In this document: in pieces, positions 50,573 to 58,175 of the stretch | How positions within the stretch are numbered: position 1 is the first letter of the stretch | How the letters are laid out: every line of letters begins with the position of its first letter | NCBI GenBank assembly: GCA_044221555.1 | Contig: JBGAOY010000003.1 | Location: 62,001-126,000 of the forward strand | Reading direction: 5' to 3' | DNA: 64,000 nucleotides | From: JAEUJM01 sp044221555 | Lineage (GTDB): Bacteria; Actinomycetota; Acidimicrobiia; Acidimicrobiales; DATDAH01 | Made by a program: the position numbers and the translations under genes | Notes under the pieces: model-generated | What the model saw: the letters and a program-made list of their open reading frames with translations, nothing else | Told to the model about the DNA's origin: nothing | Database searches by the model: none

Positions 50573-51268
50573 ATGACCATCATCGAGATGACGGGCACCC
50601 GCCCGGCCGGGACCGAGTGCGTCACGCTCGTCCCACGGGACGACCTCCCGCTGAAGCTGGCGGCCTACGCCGGCATCCACGACGCCATGCTGCGCGACCT
50701 GGCCCGCCTGGAGGCGCTGGCGCGCCGGGGCGAGCGAGCCGGCGTGATCGACCGCACGGGCCTGCGGCGCTGGTGGGCGCAGTTCACCGCCGGCATCGAG
50801 CACCACCACGAGCGCGAGGACGACCTGCTCTTCCCGATGCTGCTCGAGCGGGGTGTCACCCTCGACCTGGCCGGGCTCACCGCCGACCACGAGGTGCTCG
50901 ACGACCTGATGGCCGCCGTGCACGACGGCCTGGCCGGCACCGGCCCGATCGAGCGGCTCGCGGCCCCCGTGGCCACGCTGCTCGCCCACATGGACGACCA
51001 CCTCGCCCGCGAGGAGCAGCAGGTGTTCGGCCCCGTCGACGCGCTCTTCAGCGCCGAGGAGTACGCCGATCTCGAGGCCGAGATGCGGGCGGGGATGTCC
51101 GTGCGCGACCTCGCGTTCACGCTGCCCTGGATCCTCGACGACCTGCATCCCCGGCTGCTCGGCCACCTCGTGGCCGAGGCGCCGGTGCCCCTCCGGCTCA
51201 TGAACCGGCTGTTCTGGGCCCGCAGCTACGCCAAGATCGCCGCGCCGGTGCTGGCGGTGGCGCGGTGA
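50573..51268 (+). CDS. Hemerythrin-like (HHE domain) protein
   Basis: 231 aa. The HHE cation-binding pattern is clear: IEHHHEREDDLLFPML near 78-93, DHEVLDDLMAAVHDG near 103-120, LLAHMDDHLAREEQQVFGPVD near 139-160. A C-terminal region DLAFTLPWILDDLHPRLLGHLV is DUF-like and may be a membrane-proximal helical tail. Di-iron binding for oxygen or NO sensing/storage is probable. It starts with AGAAAGG SD and overlaps the PPOX gene by 4 nt. Confidence 0.83.
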   Translation: MTIIEMTGTRPAGTECVTLVPRDDLPLKLAAYAGIHDAMLRDLARLEALARRGERAGVIDRTGLRRWWAQFTAGIEHHHEREDDLLFPMLLERGVTLDLAGLTADHEVLDDLMAAVHDGLAGTGPIERLAAPVATLLAHMDDHLAREEQQVFGPVDALFSAEEYADLEAEMRAGMSVRDLAFTLPWILDDLHPRLLGHLVAEAPVPLRLMNRLFWARSYAKIAAPVLAVAR

Positions 51269-52272
51269 GCGCCGTCACGGCCGTCGACGGCCGGATGGAC
51301 CTCGATGCGTTGGCGCTGCTGGCCGGATCGTTCGTCACCACCGAGTACGCGTCGCTCACCCGTGCCGGTGCACCGGTGACCACGCCCGTCACGCCCTACG
51401 TGGGCGAGGGCACGCTCGACGTGTCGACGGGGCTCACCTACCCCTTGAAGGCCGAACGGGCCCGTCGCGACCCGCGCGTCACGCTGGCGTTCAGCGACCC
51501 GACCGGCAGCGGCGTCGACGACGCCCCCGTCGTGGTGGTCAAGGGCCTGGCCACGGTGCGCGACGCCGACCTGGTGGAGACCAGCCGTCGGTACCTGCGG
51601 GAATCACGCGCCCGGTTCCCCGAGGCCTTCGACGCCATCCCCACCGCGGTCCTGGCCCGCATGTCGTGGTACTGGGCCCGGATCTGGATCCAGGTGACGC
51701 CGGTCGAGGTGCTCCGGTGGCCGGGAGGCGACCTCGGGCAGGTGCCCGAGCGGTGGCGTGACGAGACGGCATCGGCCCCGCCGTCCGATCCGGCGCCGGT
51801 CGGGAGGTCGTCGGGAGGTGCGGCGCGCGCCCGGAAGGTGCAGCAGCGGGTCGATCGGGCGGTGAGCGACTTCCCGGCACCCGTCCTCACCGTCCGGGAC
51901 GCCGACGGCTGGCCGTTGCCGCTGCGCTGCCGAACGGCACGGCGCACGGCGTCGGGATTCGTGGTCACGCCGCCCAGCGGTGTGGCCGTCCACGACGGGC
52001 CGGCCAACCTCACGTTCCACCGGCACCACGAGCGCATGGAGCACCAGGAGAACCTGCTCCTGGTCGGATCCGCGTCATCCTCCGGTGACGGCGAGGTGGC
52101 GTTCGACGTCGAGCGGGCGGTGGGAGACCTCTCGATCCCGAAGAGTCGGCTCCGGGCATCGCTCAACCTGCTCGCCACGGGCCGTGCCCTGCGGCCCCGG
52201 CTCGAGCAGGAGGCCGCCCGTCGTGGGGCCAGGGTGCCGACGTTCGCGGAGGTGGCGCCGGCACGACCCTGA
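51265..52272 (+). CDS. PPOX/pyridoxamine-phosphate-oxidase-like flavoprotein, duplicated barrel
   Basis: 335 aa. First barrel (residues ~1-145): FVTTEYASLTRAGAPVTTPVTPYVGEGTLDVSTGLTYPLKAERARRDPRVTLAFSDP, RLAGVKGLATVRD, MSWYWARIWIQVTPVEVLRW. Second half (165-330) again has FPAPVLTVRDADGWPLPLRC and LLVGSASSSGDGEVAFD. A fused pair of split barrels binds FMN or F420. GTG overlaps the hemerythrin stop (GTGA), so both are in one TetR-controlled operon. Confidence 0.8.
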   Translation: MSAVTAVDGRMDLDALALLAGSFVTTEYASLTRAGAPVTTPVTPYVGEGTLDVSTGLTYPLKAERARRDPRVTLAFSDPTGSGVDDAPVVVVKGLATVRDADLVETSRRYLRESRARFPEAFDAIPTAVLARMSWYWARIWIQVTPVEVLRWPGGDLGQVPERWRDETASAPPSDPAPVGRSSGGAARARKVQQRVDRAVSDFPAPVLTVRDADGWPLPLRCRTARRTASGFVVTPPSGVAVHDGPANLTFHRHHERMEHQENLLLVGSASSSGDGEVAFDVERAVGDLSIPKSRLRASLNLLATGRALRPRLEQEAARRGARVPTFAEVAPARP

Positions 52273-52371
52273 TCGACCGCCCACCGTCCCACCGTCGATG
52301 TCCCCACCGTGCATCGCCGGGCGCCCCGCCGTCGGGGCGCCCGGCACGCGGGTGGTCGCGCGGGGGACGCT

Positions 52372-52377
52372 TAGCAT
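52372..52377 (+). promoter_or_regulatory. -10 box TAGCAT for the GH127 gene
   Basis: TAGCAT, CCCGCC, ATG 52384. Confidence 0.5.
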
Positions 52378-52383
52378 CCCGCC

Positions 52384-54411
52384 ATGGACGCGGACGACGT
52401 GGGGCCGGCCGCCCGTCGGGTCCCACGCCTTCGGGACGCGGAGCTCACCGACGGGTTCTGGGGGCGGTGGTCGGAGATCCACCGGGGAGCGGCCCTCGAC
52501 CATCAGTGGCGCATGCTGGGCGACACCGGCAGCCTCGAGGCCTTCGCGCTGGTGGCGGGGGCGGTCGAGGGGCACCGCACCGGCGAGTTCTTCACCGACT
52601 CGGACGTGTACAAGTGGCTGGACGCGGCGTCACGGGCGATGGCCCACGACCCCGACCCGACGCTGGTGGCCCGGGTCGACGAGGCGGTCGCCCTGGTCGA
52701 GGCGGCCCAGGGCCCTGACGGGTACGTGAACACCTGGATCCAGGGCCTCTTCCCCGCCGCTCGCCTCGCCAACCTCGACGTCCATCACGAGCTCTACACC
52801 TTCGGTCACCTGATCGAGGCGGCGGTGAGCCACCACGAGGCCACCGGGTCACCACGGTTGCTGGGCGTCGCCGAGCGGGCGGCGGCCCTCATCCACCGGG
52901 AACTGACCGATGCGCCGGCCCACCGGGTGGACGGCCATGAGGAGGTCGAGTTGGCCCTGGTGCGCCTCCATCGCGCCACCGGTGACCCCACGCACCTCCA
53001 GTTGGCCCGGCGGCTGATCGACCGGCGGGGCACCGCCGTCCACGTCCGGCGACGCCTCGCGGGCAGCTTCGCGGACTTCGCGATCCGGTCGGTCCGTCAA
53101 CGCTTCGGGGTGTGGTGGTACGCCCGCCGTCACCCGGCGTGGCGGCGCCCGTCGATCGCGCCGTCACGCCGCGTCGTGCGGCCTCGCGGCATCCTGCGGC
53201 GCACCCTGGCCGACTTCGGCTCCGGGCGGAACTTCCAGCTCGACCGGCCGGCGCGCGAGCAGGTCGAGCCCTCGGGTCACTCGGTGCGGTGGCTCTACCT
53301 GCAGGTCGCGATGGCCATGCTCGCCGGCGACCAGCGTGACACCGTGCTGCGGGAGGTCACCGAGCGGGCCTGGGAGCACTTCGTCGACGGCCACCTCTTC
53401 GTGAACGGCGGCAGCGGCGCCTTCCCTCTGGTCGAGGGGTTCGGCGACCCCTACGACCTCGACCCGGCCCGGGCGTACGCCGAGACCTGTGCATCGGTCG
53501 CCGGGATCCTGTGGAACCGCGAGCTGGGCCTGCTCACCGACGAACCTCGCTACGACGACCTGGCCGAGTGGCAGCTGTTGAACGGCGCCGACGTGGGCAT
53601 GGGAGTCGACGGCACCACCTACGCCTACGACAACCCCCTGGTGGTGCCGCCGGGGGTCGGCCGCCAGGACTGGTTCCGCTGCCCGTGCTGCCCGTCGAAC
53701 CTGTCGCGGGTCTGGGCCTCGCTGGCCACACTGCAGTTCAGCTGGACCGACGACGAGGTGCGGGTGCACCAGCTCTTCTCCAGCCGCGCCCAGCTGGGGG
53801 CGACGACGGTCGACGTGGACAGCGCCGTGCCGTGGTCGGGTGACGTGGTGGTGCGGGTCCGCCCGGCCGGGTCGGGCCCCGCTACGCCCCACCATCTGGT
53901 CGTGCGGGTGCCGAGCTGGGCCGACGCGGTGGAGGTGACCGTGGACGGGGTTGGGCGGGCCGCGCTGCTCGACGAGCGGTCGCTGCCCCGTTCGAGCGCC
54001 TCGGGCCTCGACCCGGGCCGGTCGACCTGGTGCCGCGTCGAGCTGCCGGTGGCGGCGCCGTGTGAGGTGCGGTTGCGCTTCACCATGCCCGTGCGGCTGC
54101 TGGTGCAGGACCCGCGGGTGCCGGTGGTCGGCGGCAGGGTCGCCGTCGCCCGAGGGCCACTGCTCTACTGCCTGGAGGGCATCGACCATCCCCACCTGAG
54201 CGGTGATGCACTGAACCAGGTGGTGGTCGACCCGCCGTCGCTCGCGGCCCGGTTCGACGAGGGCCTGCTCGGTGGCGCCGTCGTGGTCGACGCCCGGACC
54301 CCAGGGGGCGACCACCTACGCTTCGTGCCCTACTTCCTCTGGGGCAACCGCGGCGCCACGGGGATGACCGCGTTCGTAGGGGGTGCCGGACGGTCATCGG
54401 GCGGGTGGTGA
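52384..54411 (+). CDS. Glycoside hydrolase family 127 (beta-L-arabinofuranosidase type)
   Basis: 675 aa. N-terminal alpha/alpha toroid (LTDGFWGRWSEIHRG, GPDGYVNTWIQGLF, HELYTFGHLIEAAVSHHEATG), catalytic Glu region AETCASVAGILWN and the zinc-cysteine motif FRCPCCPSNLSRVWASL near 430, as in GH127. C-terminal beta-sandwich (VRVPSWADAVEVTVDG, RGPLLYCLEGIDH). Known members split beta-L-arabinofuranosides in plant polymers. No signal peptide: cytoplasmic. It stands alone, with no sugar transporter next to it. Confidence 0.9.
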   Translation: MDADDVGPAARRVPRLRDAELTDGFWGRWSEIHRGAALDHQWRMLGDTGSLEAFALVAGAVEGHRTGEFFTDSDVYKWLDAASRAMAHDPDPTLVARVDEAVALVEAAQGPDGYVNTWIQGLFPAARLANLDVHHELYTFGHLIEAAVSHHEATGSPRLLGVAERAAALIHRELTDAPAHRVDGHEEVELALVRLHRATGDPTHLQLARRLIDRRGTAVHVRRRLAGSFADFAIRSVRQRFGVWWYARRHPAWRRPSIAPSRRVVRPRGILRRTLADFGSGRNFQLDRPAREQVEPSGHSVRWLYLQVAMAMLAGDQRDTVLREVTERAWEHFVDGHLFVNGGSGAFPLVEGFGDPYDLDPARAYAETCASVAGILWNRELGLLTDEPRYDDLAEWQLLNGADVGMGVDGTTYAYDNPLVVPPGVGRQDWFRCPCCPSNLSRVWASLATLQFSWTDDEVRVHQLFSSRAQLGATTVDVDSAVPWSGDVVVRVRPAGSGPATPHHLVVRVPSWADAVEVTVDGVGRAALLDERSLPRSSASGLDPGRSTWCRVELPVAAPCEVRLRFTMPVRLLVQDPRVPVVGGRVAVARGPLLYCLEGIDHPHLSGDALNQVVVDPPSLAARFDEGLLGGAVVVDARTPGGDHLRFVPYFLWGNRGATGMTAFVGGAGRSSGGW

Positions 54412-54594
54412 GTCGGGTGGCCCGTCGAGCTCGCTCTGCTCGTCCTCCCCGATCACCTGCTCCAAGAAGCGGTGCACCTCGACCTCGCCTTCGGCGAACA
54501 CGAAGGGAAGGCACCCGTTGCGGTCGCGACGCACCGAGGTGGCGATCTCCGCCGGCTCGGCCGCATCGCCCGATGGCCTGGGAGTCTCCGACAT
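54394..54594 (-). CDS. Small hypothetical protein
   Basis: 66 aa, MSETPRPSGDAAEPAEIATSV then RRDRNGCLPFVFAEGEVEVHRFLEQVIGEDEQSELD. Acidic, no recognised domain. Its end overlaps the GH127 3' end by 18 bp. The amino acid make-up is normal for protein, but with no homology assessment it could be chance. Confidence 0.35.
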   Translation of the reverse strand: MSETPRPSGDAAEPAEIATSVRRDRNGCLPFVFAEGEVEVHRFLEQVIGEDEQSELDGPPDSPPAR

Positions 54595-54710
54595 CGCCTG
54601 TCGTCCCTTGTCGCTCTACGGCCAGCATCGGCCGACCGCGCGGGCTCGACCAGAGGATTCGGTCACGACCCTGGGGCCGGAGGCCTCTGGATCGAGTGCC
54701 CGTCACCGTG

Positions 54711-54716
54711 TAGGCA
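54711..54716 (+). promoter_or_regulatory. -10-like TAGGCA before the acyl-CoA dehydrogenase
   Basis: TAGGCA, GGCGAC, ATG. The last T is replaced by A, so it is weaker than the others. Confidence 0.3.
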
Positions 54717-54722
54717 GGCGAC

Positions 54723-55985
54723 ATGCCGATGGCCATGAACGTGAAGCCGGTGCCGACACTCGACGAGCGCATCAACGACATCCGCGCGCGCACCGCCGAG
54801 ATCGTGAACGAGGACATCCTGCCCAACGAGCGCATCCTGTGGCGCTCCGCCGAGGACAGCTCGTTCACCGAGCACAACGAGGCCCTCGAGCTCCGAGCCG
54901 CGATCAAGGAGCGGGTCCGCAAGGCCGGCCTCTGGGCACCCCACCTGCCCCAGGAGTACGGCGGGATGGGGCTCGACTTCCTGGCCCACGCCTACATGAA
55001 CGAGGTGCTGGCCTACGCGCTCGGCGCGGCCTCCCTCTTCGGCGTGGTCGCCCCGAACAGCGGGAACCAGTCGATCCTGGTGAAGTACGGCACCGAGGAG
55101 CAGAAGCAGAAGTGGTTGTTGCCGTTGATCGACGGCGAGCTCGAGTCGGGCTTCTCGATGACCGAGCCCCACAACCCGGGATCTGACCCACGGTCCCTCA
55201 CCACGTCCGCGGTCCAGGACGGCGACCACTGGGTGATCAACGGGCACAAGTGGTTCACGTCGAACGGGATCGACGCCGACTTCTTCATCGTCATGTGCCG
55301 TGTGGTCGACCCGTCCGCCGAGGACCCCGACCCGCGCAATGGCCCGATGGTGCAGATCATCGTCCCCACCGCCACCGCCGGTGTGGACATCGTGAGAGGC
55401 ATCGGGGTGTGGGGCCGCAAGACCTCGGATCACTGCGAGGTGAAGTACGAGGACGTGCGGGTGCCGTTGGAGAACGCCCTCGGCCGGGTGGGGGAGGGCC
55501 ATCAGGCGGCCCAGGACCGCCTGGGCGCGGGCCGCATCTACCACTGCATGAACTCGGTGGGGCAGATGTGGCGGGCGTTCGACATGATGGTCGAGCGGGC
55601 CCGCAGCCGGGAGGTGCACGGCGGCCTCATGGCCGACAAGCAGTTCATCCAGGGCTTCATCGCCGACTCGTACATGGACATCCAGGCGTCGCGCCTCATG
55701 ACGATCCACGCGGCCGAGAAGGTCGACGCCGGCCTGCAGGCGGCGCGCACGGACATCTCGGCGATCAAGGTGTTCGTGCCGAACGCGTACTCGCGGGTCG
55801 TCGATCGGGCCATCCAGGTATGGGGCGCGGCCGGCGTGTCCAACGACCTGCCCCTGGCCGCGATGTACCAGGGTGCCCGGACGCTGCGCATCGCCGACGG
55901 TCCCGACGAGGTGCATCGCATCCTCATCGCGAAGAACGTGCTCGGCCAGTACGCCTCGGGCGAGGGCTGGGACTTCGGCAACTGA
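54723..55985 (+). CDS. Acyl-CoA dehydrogenase
   Basis: 420 aa. Family blocks: GLWAPHLPQEYGGMGLDFLA, SGFSMTEPHNPGSDPRSL (FAD-binding M-T-E-P), VINGHKWFTSNGIDADFFIVMCR, and the C-terminal IQVWGAAGVSNDLPLAAMYQGARTLRIADGPDEVHRILIAK. The GVSNDLPLA and RIADGPDEVH positions are those of the FadE-type ACAD10/11-like branch. FAD-dependent alpha-beta desaturation of an acyl-CoA. The chain length cannot be told; not linked to other beta-oxidation genes here. Confidence 0.92.
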   Translation: MPMAMNVKPVPTLDERINDIRARTAEIVNEDILPNERILWRSAEDSSFTEHNEALELRAAIKERVRKAGLWAPHLPQEYGGMGLDFLAHAYMNEVLAYALGAASLFGVVAPNSGNQSILVKYGTEEQKQKWLLPLIDGELESGFSMTEPHNPGSDPRSLTTSAVQDGDHWVINGHKWFTSNGIDADFFIVMCRVVDPSAEDPDPRNGPMVQIIVPTATAGVDIVRGIGVWGRKTSDHCEVKYEDVRVPLENALGRVGEGHQAAQDRLGAGRIYHCMNSVGQMWRAFDMMVERARSREVHGGLMADKQFIQGFIADSYMDIQASRLMTIHAAEKVDAGLQAARTDISAIKVFVPNAYSRVVDRAIQVWGAAGVSNDLPLAAMYQGARTLRIADGPDEVHRILIAKNVLGQYASGEGWDFGN

Positions 55986-55993
55986 CCGGGCGA

Positions 55994-55999
55994 TACCCT
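55994..55999 (+). promoter_or_regulatory. -10 box TACCCT before the YkgJ-like gene
   Basis: TACCCT, 7 nt, then ATC 56007 in frame with the gene. Confidence 0.45.
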
Positions 56000-56006
56000 C
56001 CGGCCC

Positions 56007-56660
56007 ATCGGACCGTCCGACCATCCCCCCGACGCTGACGGCGCCCCGCTCGACGCGGGGCCGTTCGCGGCGTGGCTGGCGAGGACGCGACAGGCGCTGG
56101 ACGGCGCGGCCGAGGCAGCCGTGCCGTGCGGTGGGTGCACCGCCTGTTGCCGTTCGTCCCAATTCGTCCACATCGGCCCCGACGAGGTCGACACGCTGGA
56201 ACGCATCCCGTCGTCGCTGCTGTTCCCCGCGCCGCGCCTGCCTCTCGGCCATGTGCTGATGGGCTACGACGAGCGCGGGTGCTGCCCGATGCTGGTCGAC
56301 GACCGGTGCACGATCTACGAGCACCGGCCGCTCACCTGTCGCACCTACGACTGCCGGGTGTTTCCCGCCACCGGCAACGAACCCGACGACCCCGACGGAC
56401 CGATCGCGCGCCAGGCCCGGCGTTGGCGGTTCGCCCACCCCGCCGACGCAGACGTCGTCGAGCACGACGCGGTGCGGGCCGCGGCCGCCGTCGTGCGCGA
56501 GCGGGAGCGAGAAGGCGCCGACGGGGTCCCGGCCACCGCCACCGGCCGGGCGGTGGTGGCGCTGCGCCTGTCCGCAGCCTTCGTCGCCGTCGATCGTGAC
56601 GGCCGACCCGCGCTGGTCGAGCCCGACCCCGCCGAGCTCGAGCACCGCGCGATGGGCTGA
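56007..56660 (+). CDS. YkgJ-family cysteine-cluster protein
   Basis: 217 aa if started at ATC 56007. The cluster CGGCTACCRSSQFVHIG and CCPMLVDDRCTIYEHRPLTCRTYDCRVF gives the eight Cys typical of the YkgJ/CxxCxxCC (zinc- or Fe-S-binding) family. Coding character clearly extends upstream of the first GTG (56121), as GPFAAWLARTRQALDGAAEAAV, and no ATG, GTG or TTG exists in that stretch. The function of the family is uncertain. A start at GTG 56121 would begin two residues before the first Cys. Confidence 0.75.
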   Translation: MGPSDHPPDADGAPLDAGPFAAWLARTRQALDGAAEAAVPCGGCTACCRSSQFVHIGPDEVDTLERIPSSLLFPAPRLPLGHVLMGYDERGCCPMLVDDRCTIYEHRPLTCRTYDCRVFPATGNEPDDPDGPIARQARRWRFAHPADADVVEHDAVRAAAAVVREREREGADGVPATATGRAVVALRLSAAFVAVDRDGRPALVEPDPAELEHRAMG

Positions 56661-56703
56661 CCCGAGCGCAGCCGACGGGTTACGCGTCTGGAAGACTCCG
56701 ACC

Positions 56704-58044
56704 ATGACGCCGACGCCGGGTGTGCCGGATCCGAGCTCCCCTGCCGCGCCCAGCCCCGCCGAGTTGCTGCGCACCCGGAGCTACCTGGTCCTCCTGGTGT
56801 TCAGCGCGATCATCGGTGTGCCTGTCGCGGTGGTCGCCTACTACTTCCTCAAGGTGGTCGCCGAGGCCCAGGACTGGGTCTTCTCCTCGCTGCCGGTCGA
56901 CCTGGGGTTCGATCAGGCGCCGGCCTGGTGGCCGCTGCCGGTGCTGGTACTGGCCGGCCTCGTGGTGGCGCTGGCGATCGACCGCCTGCCGGGTACCGGC
57001 GGGCACTCGCCGGCGGCCGGCTTCGTCTCGACGGGGGCGCCCGCTGGTGCCGAGCTCCCGGGCATCGTCGTCGCCGCGTTCGTGTCCCTGGCGCTCGGTG
57101 CGGTGGTCGGGCCCGAGGCCCCGCTCATCGCCATCGGCGGGGGCCTCGCCGTGCTCGCGGTCCACACCCTGAAGAAGGACGCCCCCGCCCAGGCCGCGGT
57201 GGTCATCGGGTCGGCCGGCAGCTTCGCCGCGGTCAGCACGCTGCTCGGCTCGCCCCTCCTGGGGGCGTTCCTCCTCATGGAGGTGGCGGGCCTCGGCGGC
57301 CCGTTGCTCGGCGTCGTGCTCGTGCCGGGCCTGCTGGCGGCGGGTATCGGGTCGCTGGTGTTCCTCGGGCTCAACAACCTGACCGGATTCGGCACCTTCT
57401 CGCTGGCCGTGCCCGACCTCCCTCCGTTCACGTCGATCACCGGAACGCAGTTCCTCTGGGCGATCGCCATCGGGGTGCTGGCCGCCGCCGTCGGCACCGC
57501 CATCAAGCGGGGGGCCAAGGCGCTCGAGCCGGTGGTCGCCCGTCGGCGGTTGCTGCTGACGCCGCTGGTCGGGGCGGGGGTCGCCGTCGCCGCCATCGTC
57601 TTCGAGCAGCGCACCACCCACGGCGTCGACCAGGTGCTGTTCTCGGGTGAGAACACGTTGGCGCCGCTGATCGACCACGCCGACCAGTGGACCGTCGGCG
57701 CCCTGGTGCTGCTGGTCGTGTGCAAGAGCCTGGCCTACGGCCTGTCGCTCGGCAGCTTCCGCGGCGGGCCCACCTTCCCGGCCATGTTCATCGGCGCCGC
57801 GGGTGGGGTGGCGTTGTCCCACTTCGCGGGCCTGCCCATGGTGGCCGGGGCGGCGATGGGCATCGGCGCGATGGCCGTCACGATGCTCGGCCTACCCCTC
57901 ACGTCGGTGCTGCTGACCGTCGTGTTCCTGCAGGAGGACGGCATCCGGCTCACGCCCCTGATCATCGTGGCCGTGGTGGTGGCCTACGTGGCCTCGGCCC
58001 GGATGGCGCCGGCGCCCGTGGCGGCACCCACCGGCGAACCCTGA
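56704..58044 (+). CDS. CLC-family chloride channel/transporter
   Basis: 446 aa, ~11 helices. CLC signatures: GTGGHSPAAGF (GSGIP-type position), GAVVGPEAPLIAIGGG with the gating Glu of the GxExP motif, and SLGSFRGGPTFPAMFIGAAGG. A possible third motif lies near 400. The Glu suggests a proton-coupled antiporter, while the changes from GREGP to GPEAP make it a member of the divergent bacterial group. No CBS domains. ATG follows no clear SD. Confidence 0.9.
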   Translation: MTPTPGVPDPSSPAAPSPAELLRTRSYLVLLVFSAIIGVPVAVVAYYFLKVVAEAQDWVFSSLPVDLGFDQAPAWWPLPVLVLAGLVVALAIDRLPGTGGHSPAAGFVSTGAPAGAELPGIVVAAFVSLALGAVVGPEAPLIAIGGGLAVLAVHTLKKDAPAQAAVVIGSAGSFAAVSTLLGSPLLGAFLLMEVAGLGGPLLGVVLVPGLLAAGIGSLVFLGLNNLTGFGTFSLAVPDLPPFTSITGTQFLWAIAIGVLAAAVGTAIKRGAKALEPVVARRRLLLTPLVGAGVAVAAIVFEQRTTHGVDQVLFSGENTLAPLIDHADQWTVGALVLLVVCKSLAYGLSLGSFRGGPTFPAMFIGAAGGVALSHFAGLPMVAGAAMGIGAMAVTMLGLPLTSVLLTVVFLQEDGIRLTPLIIVAVVVAYVASARMAPAPVAAPTGEP

Positions 58045-58175
58045 GGTCGCGAGGCGAGCCACGTGGTGAGCATGCGGCGCGGCGGGGCCGTCCCCCGGCC
58101 CGGGCCCGCCCGGAAGGACCCGGAATGGCGCAGGTTCGGGGTGTCACGCACCCGCTGCCGTGTTCTACTGCTCCG

